The position numbers were made by a program, and so were the translations under genes. Under the pieces are notes generated by a model that worked only from the letters and a program-made list of their open reading frames with translations, was not told where the DNA came from and did no database searches. This document shows positions 24,099 through 33,824 of a stretch of 64,000 nucleotides of DNA, in pieces. Each line of letters begins with the position of its first letter. Position 1 is the first letter of the stretch. Where the stretch lies: the NCBI RefSeq assembly GCF_030253575.1, contig NC_080557.1, positions 38,102,001 through 38,166,000 on the forward strand, given 5' to 3'. The stretch comes from Rhododendron vialii (taxonomy: Eukaryota; Streptophyta; Magnoliopsida; Ericales; Ericaceae).

Positions 24099-25655
24099 GG
24101 AGAGCAGTCATAGGGGAGGTTGATTTACCTGTAGAAATGGGTCCTTACACGTTCGAGAAGAAATTGATCCCAACCCCAGCGCCCATCAATGATCCCAACC
24201 CCTTTTCCTTTTGAAATCTGGTAAAGTGACGGAAATTTTGGCGGGTTACTTTCATGACCCATTGGGTCATTTAAGTTGACCCAATTAAGACCCAACTAAT
24301 AATGGGTTAGCTGGGTTTAAACTCATTCTTATCTAACTAATAAATGGGTTGAGTTGGGTTTACTTTTTAGTTGATGAGTCTGGGTTCAATTTGCAACCCC
24401 TAGTTGAAAGCATCATAGTCATACACAAGGGAAAGCCTATTCTTAGTCTCCGTAGGTGAGTACTGTGACTGGTGGGACATGAAACTTTTGCATATATGTA
24501 CATAGAATTGAGTCCAATCGTGTATGGCTCAAATGAGGGAAATAATTGTGGCTTTGGAATTAATTCGGTAAAAAGTGGGCATCATTCCATTTTTGCCAAA
24601 GAGGCGATCAATTTGGCCAAAGAGTGATAGAAAGAGCACCTGAGATGTGATTGACTTCATAACATCGTTCGCAACTATAAACTTTGAAGATTCTTGATCA
24701 GCCAAGAAAGTAGCTTCTTGTGCATTCTTTTGTAGTTTCTGAATCTCTGCATCTGGGACTTCTGATTTTCTGTTTCAGTGGAAGGATGCAACCACGGTTG
24801 TTACATGTTAATATGACAAAAGGGAGAAAGAAAAAAAAAATCGTACTTGGCTTTGTACTTTTGTTACTTCTTGGCTCAAAAGGTCGTTAGTCTTCTTCAG
24901 ACTATCAATCACACCCTAGAAAACAAAGGAGTCACAGAGCGTGGAGGACTTGGTCTCCGCGAGTATGGAAAAGAAGGCCTTGAATTGCCTCCCAACCTAG
25001 GTGGAGGCCGCGGTTGTGGCAGAGGCTTGAAGGCATATTGAAGAGAACTCAGTGACCTTGGAAATGCATTGTCCGTCAATTGCAAAAGAACTTGCGAATC
25101 GCAGACTATAGAATAGGAATCGATCTTTCTTCCGGCCTTTGCTGATTTCACCTCAAGGTACTTAACAGGTTTTGTGGTAGGAGATGGCAAAATCCTTGAA
25201 GTTCTCACCTCTCCTCTCTCCAATCTCTCTCTACTGTCCATTGAGCGATGAGGAGTCGTAGCTCTCCTATTATAACAACAGGGATTAACTGCCTCAGGAG
25301 ATTTAAGTTTAGCACAGCAAGAGTCACAGACGTGATGAAGTTTACCAGGAGATGGAGCCAATGCTGCTTTCAAAACCTTTTTGGAGCTACAAGCGTGGCA
25401 ATGCACTAATCCACAATTATAACGGCTTTGTTCGGTTCTTTGTTTTGTTTTGTTTTAATTTTGTTTTCCAATCATTACCTTATTTCTTTCTCCAATCATT
25501 ACCATATTTCTCTAATTATTACTTTTTCATCTCTCTCTATCTCTCTCTAATCATTACCCCTCTCTTCAATCATTATCTTATTTTTCTCTCCACCTATTAC
25601 CAAAACTAAACTAAACTCAACTCACAACCGGAGGATACAAATTGGTCTGCTCTGG

Positions 25656-25990
25656 ACACCCATTTATGAATACATATAGTGGCGGCGTAACTTGAGCCGC
25701 AACATGCGTTTTTCACGTGCCTGTAATCTATCTTGTACTAAGCAGGGTAAGCAGCACTAATCTATATGATCCACAAGATATTTCAACAAATTGGCCTACT
25801 AATCTATCTTGTACTAAGCAGGGAAAGTAGCACTTCCCATAGTGAAGACATGCCCAGATGTAGTAAGGCCAACCGTAATACTGGACACCCATTTATGAAT
25901 ACATATAGTGGCGGATACAGATTGGTCTGCTTTGGACACCCATTTATGAATACATATAGTGGCGGCGTAACTTAAGCCGCAAGATGCGTT
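25656..25990 (-). repeat. Local triplication of the RCC1-FYVE junction segment
   Basis: A unit reading CACCCATTTATGAATACATA (minus strand ICIHKWVS) occurs at about 25657, 25886 and 25938. The first and third are followed by GGCGGCGTAACTT and a GCCGCAA-ATGCGTTTTTCACGTG tract. Flanking pieces such as TACTAATCTATCTTGTACTAAGCAGGG also recur (near 25728, 25797, 26161). This is stepwise tandem duplication inside the pseudogene. Confidence 0.75.
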
Positions 25991-26954
25991 TTTCACGTGC
26001 CTATCTTTTAGTGCTTCAACTAAAGTAGGATTTTTTTTCGATCTGCTGTGTCCCCATGTCCCAATCTTCCATTTGCACCTCTCCCCCAAGTAAATGCTTC
26101 CCTTCTTGATGCCAAAACGGCAGCATGATATGATCCACAAGATATTTCAACAAATTCGCCTACTAATCTATCTTGTACTAAGCAGGGTAAACTTCCCATC
26201 GGACTGTGGATTTCCCAGTTGACCGTAAGCAGCACTTCCCATAGTGAAGACATGCCCAGATGTAGCAAGGCCACCCGTAATACTGTGCCCCATTTCCAAA
26301 GCTAGCTGATGGAAATTGTCGCGCGATAAGGGCAGAGACACATGTTGGAAGGAGATACATGTCCTTGTTTCCATGACCCAATGGGTTTTTATTCTCCAAT
26401 CGCCCCAAGTAAACAACTTTCTGGATGAGACGTACATTGACGCCTCCTTGGCCCATGACCTCTACAATGGCTGCAGTGTGCCGAACTCCACAGGCAACCT
26501 TAATAGTCTTTAGTCCTCTCAATATAATTGAACCTCCTTTGGATAAGGCACAGTTTCTCGATCAGCATGACCCAAGACACCAAATGTTCCATCCCCAAAA
26601 GTAAAGAGCTTTCCATTAGAAGTTACCAATGCGAAATGCCAGGTGCCGCGTGCATGCAACTGATAAAACCTGATCAAGTCCTTCTAGAGGACCAGAAACC
26701 CTTTTGGGTATCCAGTGGCTGACATCTGTCCCACGGCATAGAATGTTGGCTGAGATTAGTGGACCAAGCAAGAAAACAATTGCCGTAACTTGGTCGGGGA
26801 GAACACACACGAAACTGGAAAACAGGGGAATGAGGAAGCACTCACAGATTTTTTCTCATTCCAATAGTTCTAGAGATTTGAGACTTGTTACATTGACTTA
26901 TATATAGAGAGAACACAACATTGGGCCTAACTAATTTGCACACAAATATAAGCA

Positions 26955-27245
26955 ATGTGGCTCCTTTTTTTGGTCTTTATATATTTTCGCATTTGTTAGT
27001 TTTTTATCAATTTTTTGAGAATTATTATTTTCTCATGGCGAAAGGAATCTAAAAGGTAAAAAATTACCATCCAAACCTCTCTTCTTCTTTTTTAAAGTGG
27101 CTTATTTTCGTCTTTATTTATAAAGTTATGGGGTTCGATGCTAATTTTTTAATTTTTAAATTCCTCTCATCTTGATAAAGCAATAATCTAAAAAAAATTG
27201 ACAAAAAATAAACAAATCAAAATTTATAATCAAAATAGATTATTT
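26955..27245. repeat. Foldback MITE, unit A copy
   Basis: Arms of about 125 bp are inverted around 27090, with the family core CTAAAAGGTAAAAAATTACC. The same element lies at the same relative position in unit B (41010-41295), so it predates the large duplication. The caulimovirid relic abuts it on the right only in unit A. Confidence 0.8.
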
Positions 27246-27267
27246 AGCAATAAAGCAATAAAAAAAT

Positions 27268-27684
27268 TTATCTCCGCAATTCATTGACTAATTCAATATT
27301 TTCATTTGGATTTTTTAAATTAAATCCAGTTATAGACACTGGTGGAAGAATATTGGAAAGGGAAACTTCATCTTTCTCCTTACTCCTGGGTCTAAGCTCC
27401 ATGACTTGACCACTTATTTGGTTAACCTGTTCTTCAATACGAACTAATTGGTCACCAACAGTATTAAGAATTAAGTTGGTATAATTATTCTGTTTATGAA
27501 TCCTACCATTAACATATGTGTTTGTAGGTTTTACAAACGCTACAGTTTCCAAAGAAGGTTCAGAGTCAGAACTTCCTTCCATAGACAGAGGGATAGTTGG
27601 AGGATGCATAGAAGAGATCAATGTTCCCGTCATGGATCTCCAATTTCTTTTATAATCTTGGATGACATTTATAGATCTATCCAA
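27268..27684 (-). pseudogene. Caulimovirid polyprotein segment after the movement protein
   Basis: This 138-codon stretch has a heptad region (LVRIEEQVNQISGQV) and an acidic N-terminal part. It lies 3' of the movement-protein-like block on the same strand, with a frame break near 27.70 kb. Position and composition suit the linker or coat-protein N terminus of a caulimovirid. It is cut off at the foldback MITE boundary near 27245. Identification rests on context more than on a motif. Confidence 0.45.
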
Positions 27685-27868
27685 TTCTATATAGTATTTC
27701 CCATAAAACCATTAGGTGAAAGGGATAATATTTTGTGTATAACCAATCCAGTCATAAAATTCCTCCTTGAATTTCTGTAACTGGTTTTTGTTATACTTAG
27801 AGAAATACCATTCTGTAAAATCTTTGTATTTAATTTGTTGAAATTCTTTATTAATCTCTTTCCTAAGC

Positions 27869-28528
27869 TCAGGATCTATTATTATGGTCATTAATAGTAA
27901 AGTTCATTTCACTAGCAGTAGGTGATTCTACTAGGTTATTGTAAACTCCATGAGGAATTTGATTTTGAGATATTCTTATTCCTGCCAAATTAATATCTTC
28001 AACAGGATGTTGTGACTCGGGAATTTCCGAGACAGAGTGTCTACTTGTAGTAGGAACACTAACCCTATATGGTTGTCTAGTCGCAGAAAAACTAGAACTT
28101 CTGCTTCTAAGAAGTCTTTCAAGTTGGGAATTCCTGAAATTCAAAGATACAGTGCCATCACTGTCTTGAACTATTTGTTCAATTTGATTAACTATGGGTC
28201 TAGGTGGGACCGTATTATTTATTACCCAATTTTCTGGGAACGTAATTTCTTCCCAGTTTATCAACCTATTGGTTGCTATATTGGATGTTAACATATTTGT
28301 TTCAACCAAAACAGTTTGATCCAAAGGTCTTAATTGACGAACCCTAGAATTAACAGTATTCAAAACTTTATAGCAAATTCTATAAACAACAGCTATAACT
28401 TCAGATCCAGGCAGAAAATCATATCCTCTGGTCTGGATTCTACAATTCAAAACTTCCCCTAGATTTCTATCCGTCAGTGATAGAGTTAGGTTCGGATAAG
28501 CATTAAAGTAAACAGGACCATGACACAA
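27869..28528 (-). pseudogene. Caulimovirid movement-protein-like region, C-terminal part
   Basis: A 219-codon frame opens with a movement-protein core (GPVYFNAYPNLTLSLTDRN, ILGCRI-like turn, YDFLPGSEVIAVVYRICYKV) and continues into a Ser/Arg-rich tail. In caulimovirids this protein lines plasmodesmata for cell-to-cell transport. It is separated by stops and a frameshift from the N-terminal part at 28922-28740, so no intact protein remains. Confidence 0.65.
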
Positions 28529-28739
28529 ACTGGTCTCAACAGCCCTCTATTGAGGCTCTCTAATTATTACACCTTCCATCTCTAAGTGTTACCTGAAGGC
28601 AAGTATCCATTCCAAGCAAAGTTAATGGTTTTAGTGCAATTTGTACTAAATCAATATGAACATATTTATAATTACGCATGTGCGCAACTAGATCACTACG
28701 ATCCATGAGATTTATTATCTTATCATTAAGCTCTAAGCT

Positions 28740-28922
28740 TTATGTTCTTTCCATGGTTTTTATTGCCATGCTACTTCTAAATTCAAACAGGCCATGCCCA
28801 TATATAGTAGAAGGGCGTACTGGAGGTATTGTCCAGTGATTCAATTGTTCTTGCACATCAGTATATTCAATTAATTCTGTATTTTTTATTCGATCATTAT
28901 CAGATCTAAATATTCTTCTCAT
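28740..28922 (-). pseudogene. Caulimovirid movement-protein-like region, N-terminal part
   Basis: A 60-codon frame starts about 300 nt downstream of the primer site and ends at a stop. Further family-like sequence continues to about 28570 before the next break. Position fits the start of the first viral ORF. Confidence 0.5.
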
Positions 28923-29220
28923 TTTGAGAAATTGTGTTAGTGCTCATAAATATTATTCTCTCACGAATTTGTCTTTTATTTTTTTAAATGGAAGATAGCA
29001 TTCTAGATAGCACGTCTGTCAACGATTTACCGGAGCAAGGCCAAATTACCCTTCCCGGGTCCTCATGGGAGGACAAATCCGAACGCGACTTGGGTGACGT
29101 CCCACTACCTAAAATGCTTGCTTTCATTTAAATTTTTGGTTAAATTGATAATTTATTTGTAAGGCATCTTCATGCTAGAATAATATATACTTGCACTAAC
29201 AGATTATTTTAAGCCATTTC

Positions 29221-29407
29221 TGGCTCAGATACCAAAGATATACTGGAAAAACAGCAGTACAAAGGATCAAAAGAAAACTAACCTTTTTATTATTAAGGCC
29301 GAAGTCAATGTATAAGAGAGGAGAGGAGAAAATCAGAGTGCTTGGATTTTAGAGAGAGAGGGCAATCCAAAACCTGATTTTCTGATTACAAGAGTGACCT
29401 TTATATA
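29221..29407 (-). promoter_or_regulatory. Caulimovirid promoter, polyadenylation signal and primer site
   Basis: TATATAAAGG (29407-29398) resembles the 35S-type TATA box. AATAAA lies about 110 nt downstream and TGGTATCTGAGCCA (29234-29221) follows. This is the promoter, poly(A), tRNA-Met primer order expected of pararetroviruses. The primer site has one mismatch (T for A at its eighth base). Confidence 0.6.
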
Positions 29408-29910
29408 GAGGTCCAAACAGTAAATGAAATACAAATTAAAGACAAATTTACAAGAGATGAAGATGTCTCCGGGTACACACTGGGTCCCATCGACACAAAT
29501 ATCCCCACCGAAAGCTGCAAATTGACAGCCAAGCCTCCATAATTGAGCATACTTTCAAATTACTCTATTATTGAGTAACTTTAAATTTACTTTTGCCAAT
29601 CACCAGAGATTTGGTTGGTCATATGGCTGAATTATTGGTTTTTCTCTTTGCCTTTTCGTGAAAACAGCTGCTCTGCCATCATTTCAGTCATGCTGTCCCA
29701 AAAGTCTCCCAGAGTTGGACTAGTCCCTTCATCTTCATAGGGGTCCTGAGATTCCCCTGCTAGGCAAGTAAACGGATTACTATCATCTTCATTACTTTTG
29801 GCTGATGTCATGGATTCATCATCCGCCACTGGAGTAACAGTCTGAAGAAATTGCTCCTTCATGAAATCCATGGTCTTAATTACCACTTCATCGTCTGTTA
29901 AATTTGGATG

Positions 29911-31092
29911 AGGAATAAGAAATTACCAAGTTGATTCTTTGGACTCCTCATCGAAACCGCTCGCTTTCTGGCTTCATCATGAAAATTACTAGGTGTGGTT
30001 ATCAAGTTTTTTGAATTTATTACTCCTTTCGTCTCAATTTAATAGTCTCTCGTTCTATTCTAACCGGATAAAAAATTAGTTATATTTTAAATCGGTAATA
30101 AATTTTATATTCAATATGGATCTTGTTTGAAAGATTTCAATTAAAACTATAATGCACTGTTTTCAAAATCACATAAAATATTATAAATTACAAGATTTAA
30201 TCAATTGAAAAGTGGCACGAACTCCCAAAGAAGACAATGAAATTAGGACGGATGGAGTAATTTAATATTCAAAATTTCTTGTTTTTTAAAACTTTTCTAG
30301 AACATCATTTATGTCAAAAATGATATCGATCACCCAAACCCGTTTGACATGTCTTTGGAACACACTTATCTTAGGAAAATAAAATATTTGGACGCCATAC
30401 ATCATGTGATTGTATGTTGTACAAGCGTTTAATTATTTAGTTTTGTGCAGTGTTACTATTGTGGTATCCAATTTATCAATCATGTTGTAACATACCCATC
30501 ATAACTATCTTTAAGAATTAAGATGGTGGGGCTTTCCTTAAACTGAATTTGATTATTCTTCATCAAAATGTAAACTTCGTGCATGTAATTTAGAAATTCA
30601 AATAATAAATATGTACACTTCAATAAAAAATAAAACAAAGTTTAACCAAAAGAAGTATTCAACCAATAAATACGTCTTAGGTAGTAGCACGCGCATAACT
30701 ACATTAAATTGTGCAAGCAAAACGCCTTAAAAAAAAGGCACCTATGTAGAGTGATTTAATATGTCCTTATTCACACTAAACCAAATCGGAAAAAGAATTT
30801 CGATATGACTTCTCTTGTTTTCGCTTTGTCAAAAGTCATTTTACCTCAAAAGTTAGCATCACTGTCATTTGATATCACTCTTTAGAATTTTAAAATAATA
30901 AGTGGATAGAAATGAAGAGATGAAGAGAAAATTATCAAAAATCATGCCGGGAGAGAGGCTATGTTCTAGCAACCCCAAGTAAAAACAATGTTAGATGGGG
31001 TTACAAGGAATACCCCTCTCTGTCAGTAGAGTTTTTCAGTATGTTTTCTTTCAAATTATTACTACTCCTATGTCTTTGTTTCTACATATCTA
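29911..31092. repeat. Start of duplicated unit A (homologous to 41735-42885 and 62945-63460)
   Basis: From AATAAGAAATTACC the sequence matches unit B from about 41735 almost without interruption (GAAACCGCT-GCTTTCT, GATATCGATCACCCAA, AGTAGCACGCGCATAACTAC). It also matches unit C from about 62960. No gene lies in this stretch. A Stowaway MITE sits at 30023-30257. Confidence 0.9.
30023..30257. mobile_element. Stowaway MITE (units A and B, absent in C)
   Basis: Ends are CTCCTTTCGTCTC and GGACGGATGGAG within TA duplications (30021-30022, 30258-30259). The same insertion is at 41843-42078. Unit C (about 63050-63066) reads across the site without it. Confidence 0.85.
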
Positions 31093-31101
31093 TCCATTTA
31101 C

Positions 31102-31442
31102 GGATCCCGCGTCCCTGCAGTGAGGAAAACTGGCTGCAATTTGCAGCCCCCAAAACGACGTCGTTTTATCAAAGGTTTACTGTGATTGCTTTGGTCCCCC
31201 TTTGATTATTGTTGCAACTGATGACTGATCATGTCTTCTTGTAAGTTGAGGGGTGAGTTGGAGGAAGGATCTTGGAGAAGAAAACGAAAAGGAGAAGACA
31301 GGGGTCAGAGAGAGAGAGTGTGTGTGTGTGTGTGTTTGGTTAGAGCTACTGGGGCCGGGGATTCACATGACAACCAAATACGCCCCCGTTTTGGGGGCTG
31401 CAATTTGCAGCGAGTTTTCCTCACTACAGGGACGCCGGATCC
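31102..31442. mobile_element. Mutator-type MITE (341 bp) with 9-bp target duplication
   Basis: Inverted ends of about 55 bp begin GGATCCCGCGTCCCTGCAG (left) and GGATCCGGCGTCCCTGTAG (right, minus strand). The direct repeat TCCATTTAC flanks the element at 31093-31101 and 31443-31451, the 9-bp size of Mutator insertions. Unit B has the uninterrupted site near 42877-42890. A (GT)n run lies inside. Confidence 0.9.
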
Positions 31443-31852
31443 TCCATTTACCATCCCAAAACACTTCTTTAAAAGAGGCCGTTCTTATTTTTCTTCAAAG
31501 GAGGGACATGAAGGTTAATGGGGAATAATAAAAGTAAAAGTATCATTACGGCCGTGTGTCACGTGTACCATTTGCTCTGACTGTTGTGTCTTTTTGAATC
31601 TTTTGGGATCAAAAGGGTTCAAGAAGATAAAATCAATTCTGAAATAGGAGTCCAAGGTGAATAATAATAACAATGGTAGGAAACTTCGTCCCACCGTCTT
31701 TTGAAAGTGTGAATACTCAGAGACGTTTCATTTCTTATCTCTCCTCACCAAATCTCTCCATCAATAAAAAGGGGTGTAGGACTTGCAGGATGAACAATTA
31801 CCACTTGGATTCTCTCTTCTCCTCATCGAAGCCCCCTCGCTTTCTTGTTCAT

Positions 31853-31856
31853 CATC

Positions 31857-31906
<50 letters not shown>
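31853..31906. repeat. (TC)n microsatellite in the leader region of gene A
   Basis: A CT run of about 45 bp is followed by a partly duplicated CCATCCATACCATTTGATTCTCTCTTCTCC phrase (about 31905-31980). The unit B leader lacks the long run. Confidence 0.9.
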
Positions 31907-31908
<2 letters not shown>

Positions 31909-32436
31909 CATACCATTTGATTCTCTCTTCTCCTTCTCTCTCTCTCCATCCATACCATTTGATTCTCTCTTCTCCTCATAGAAGCCGCCTGCTTTATTGT
32001 TCTATCATCTCTCTCTCCATCCATTCGTTGATCTTAGATCTCAGAGGTTTAGGGTGGATCCTTCTAAATTCAATTGCTTTTTCTGTCCTGTTCCTTTTCT
32101 TTTTGTAAAACCCTGATTCCAAGAATTCGCAACCAAATTAGGATCTGGGTTCTCTTGTTCCGCTTCATTTTTCACTTGGGTTTGCAACCAATTTCAGTTC
32201 CATCTTCTTGTTTCTGCTTCTGGTTGGGGCGAAATATTGTCTCAGTCCCCTTTGTTTTTTCTATTGGTTGCATTTTGTAATTGTGCCTATGGAATTGGAA
32301 TCGGACGAGCCTATTGAAGAATCCTTCTTCGAGGAGTTGAACTGCCCGTATTCCGAGAAACTTTTTAGTATACTTGGGATATCAACACCCATGGTATTCC
32401 CTCCGGTTCGTTTTTATTTTTTCGGCCATTTTTCGA

Positions 32437-32735
32437 TCATACTTGGATGATCGATTCCGTTCATTTTGTAGAGTTCAACGAGAACTATAATCATATCAAA
32501 AATCATATTCATTGGACTTTAATAGATACATGATCGGCATCTGTGAAAATTGCAAAAAAAACAAAATTGGGTTTCAATTCAGTGTGATTTTAGATCCAGT
32601 TTTGGTTTTTTTCAATTTTCATGTGTACCGATCATGTTTCTACAAAAATCCAATGAACATGAATTTTGGTATGATTATAGTTTTCGTTGAACTCTACAAA
32701 ATGAACGAAATCGATCATCCAAGTGTGATTGGCTC
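32437..32735. mobile_element. Inverted-repeat MITE inside exon 1 of gene A
   Basis: Arms CATACTTGGATGATCGATT... and ...AATCGATCATCCAAGTGTG are inverted copies over about 100 bp (shared TTCATTTTGTAGAGTTCAACG). Gene B has coding sequence at this place, so the element arrived with, or after, a deletion in gene A. The target duplication is not clear. Confidence 0.75.
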
Positions 32736-33552
32736 AACATCGGCACCTTCAGAACCGCCGAGGGCGCCCCCTTAGCCGCTGAATCAGTAGCAAGGCGGAG
32801 GGGAGGGAAGGATCTTTTCGATTCACTCTTCCTAATTGAAAACAGATTAGAACCGCTGCAGTTGCCATCGACAGCACAAGAAGAGAAGCAAGATGATGGA
32901 ATTGGTTGTGAGGGAACAGGAGATTGTGCAATGGCAGATCAGGCCCAATTTAATTTCAAGTGTTTGGAAGAAAGGAAAACAAGGGAAAAGAACCCAAGGG
33001 GAGAGAAAAGAAATAAGAAAGCAAATGGAGTTTGAATTGCAATTCATTTGGATGATATCTTACAAGCTAAGGGAATGTGCCTTAAAGATGCTGCAAATCA
33101 TCTCAAATGTACACATACATACACTCCTTCAATAACCGAAAACCTCAATTTTGTTCTTGTTTTTTTCCCCAAACTAGATAGGTTAAGAAATGGCAAACAA
33201 ACTGCTCCAAATTCCTACATGTGTAGTACTTGGGAAAATGTTGATGTGGCACCTTTGCAAGTAGCGACACTATTTTCGAGAATCGAACTCATGATCTTGA
33301 TTGTGGCTAGCCTAACTTTTCAGTGTTCTAAAGAGAGAATAAAAATTGAGTCCATTTATGAACGTTTACAAACAAAATATAAATGAAGTAGATAAATTAC
33401 CTTTCAAAAAAAATACAAATACTTAAAAAATAATAGAGCAATACAAGGTTTCAAAAGCATCACATAAATATCACCATTCTCCAAAATGCGAAGATTATGA
33501 GATTTTTAAAGCATCATTTAAATATCATTGTTCTAGTTTAGCAGTAAAGGTA

Positions 33553-33824
33553 CTCCCTCCGTCCCTTTTTTTGCGTCCAGTATTCCATTTTAGGTTGTCC
33601 CTTAATAAGTGTCCATTTTGTAAAGTTAAAGGGGTAAAAGTTGGTGCATTGTTTATTTTGTCCCTAAAAGTAGATTTCATTTTGAAAAGTTAGTGTGTAA
33701 AAGTGTAATGATGATGGATAAGTAGGAAAAGTGGAGGAAAAAGTTGATGTGAAATGTGTAATGATGATGTCTTTTTAATAAGTTGGAGTTACGAAGCAGG
33801 ACACTTAAAAATGGACGGAGCGAG
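33553..33824. mobile_element. Stowaway MITE in intron of gene A
   Basis: Ends CTCCCTCCGTCCC and GGACGGAGCGAG with TA duplications (33551-33552, 33825-33826). Unit B reads GTAAAAGTATTACTTATG across the empty site near 52548-52563. Confidence 0.9.

Larger units (their letters stand above)
22754..24402. mobile_element. Complete non-autonomous hAT element (1649 bp) with 8-bp target duplication
   Basis: The direct repeat GTTGAAAG at 22746-22753 and 24403-24410 flanks imperfect inverted ends: TAAGGGTGTCAAATGG on the left and, read inward on the minus strand, TAGGGGTTGCAAATTG on the right. Many CCCA/TGGG subterminal motifs lie inside both ends. No transposase is encoded. Two foldback MITEs and a (GA)n run lie inside. 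It sits in an intron of the PRAF relic. Confidence 0.9.
22381..26905 (-). pseudogene. PRAF/RLD-like gene relic (RCC1 repeats, FYVE finger, coiled coil)
   Basis: Minus-strand exons follow family order. RCC1 repeats lie at 26.8-26.0 kb ([53 protein letters not shown]). The FYVE second half and linker (CHACSSKKVLKAALAPSPGK, VCDSCCAKL) follow at 25.41-24.91 kb. Coiled coil follows at about 24.90-24.64 kb (VIDSLKKTNDLLSQEV, QKLQKNAQEATFLADQESS), ending at a splice donor near 24.64 kb. The next exon is at 22.44-22.38 kb (LKEIAGKFPPTQDVDE) after a TTTTCAG acceptor. Several frameshifts break the RCC1 part, and the segment at 25.65-25.98 kb is duplicated. The family proteins bind phosphoinositides and RLD proteins partner LAZY/GNOM factors. 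This copy is not translatable as one protein. Confidence 0.8.
27246..29910 (-). pseudogene. Endogenous caulimovirid (pararetrovirus) fragment, broken
   Basis: The fragment reads on the minus strand. From right to left it holds a promoter with TATATAAAGG (29407-29398), an AATAAA signal (29291-29286), and a tRNA-Met-type primer site with one mismatch (29234-29221). A viral 30K-type movement-protein region follows (about 28922-28400), then a linker and coiled-coil region (to 27268) that would begin the coat-protein part. Several stops and frameshifts lie in the movement-protein part, near 28.74, 28.57 and 28.53 kb. Protease, reverse transcriptase and RNase H are absent. A short acidic open stretch (29886-29632) upstream of the promoter could be the end of a preceding viral unit. 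Movement protein first fits petuvirus- or florendovirus-like genomes. It cannot produce virus as it stands. Confidence 0.7.

Noticed and set aside
28989..29131. Plus-strand ATG frame (MEDSILDSTSVNDLPEQ...) beside the caulimovirid
   Set aside because: It lies in the viral leader, on the opposite strand to the viral genes, is under 50 codons and matches nothing I know.
31231..32108. Several overlapping open frames of 85-105 codons
   Set aside because: They run through the MULE MITE inverted ends and the (TC)n microsatellite, so the Ser/Leu- or Arg/Glu-rich translations are repeat artefacts.
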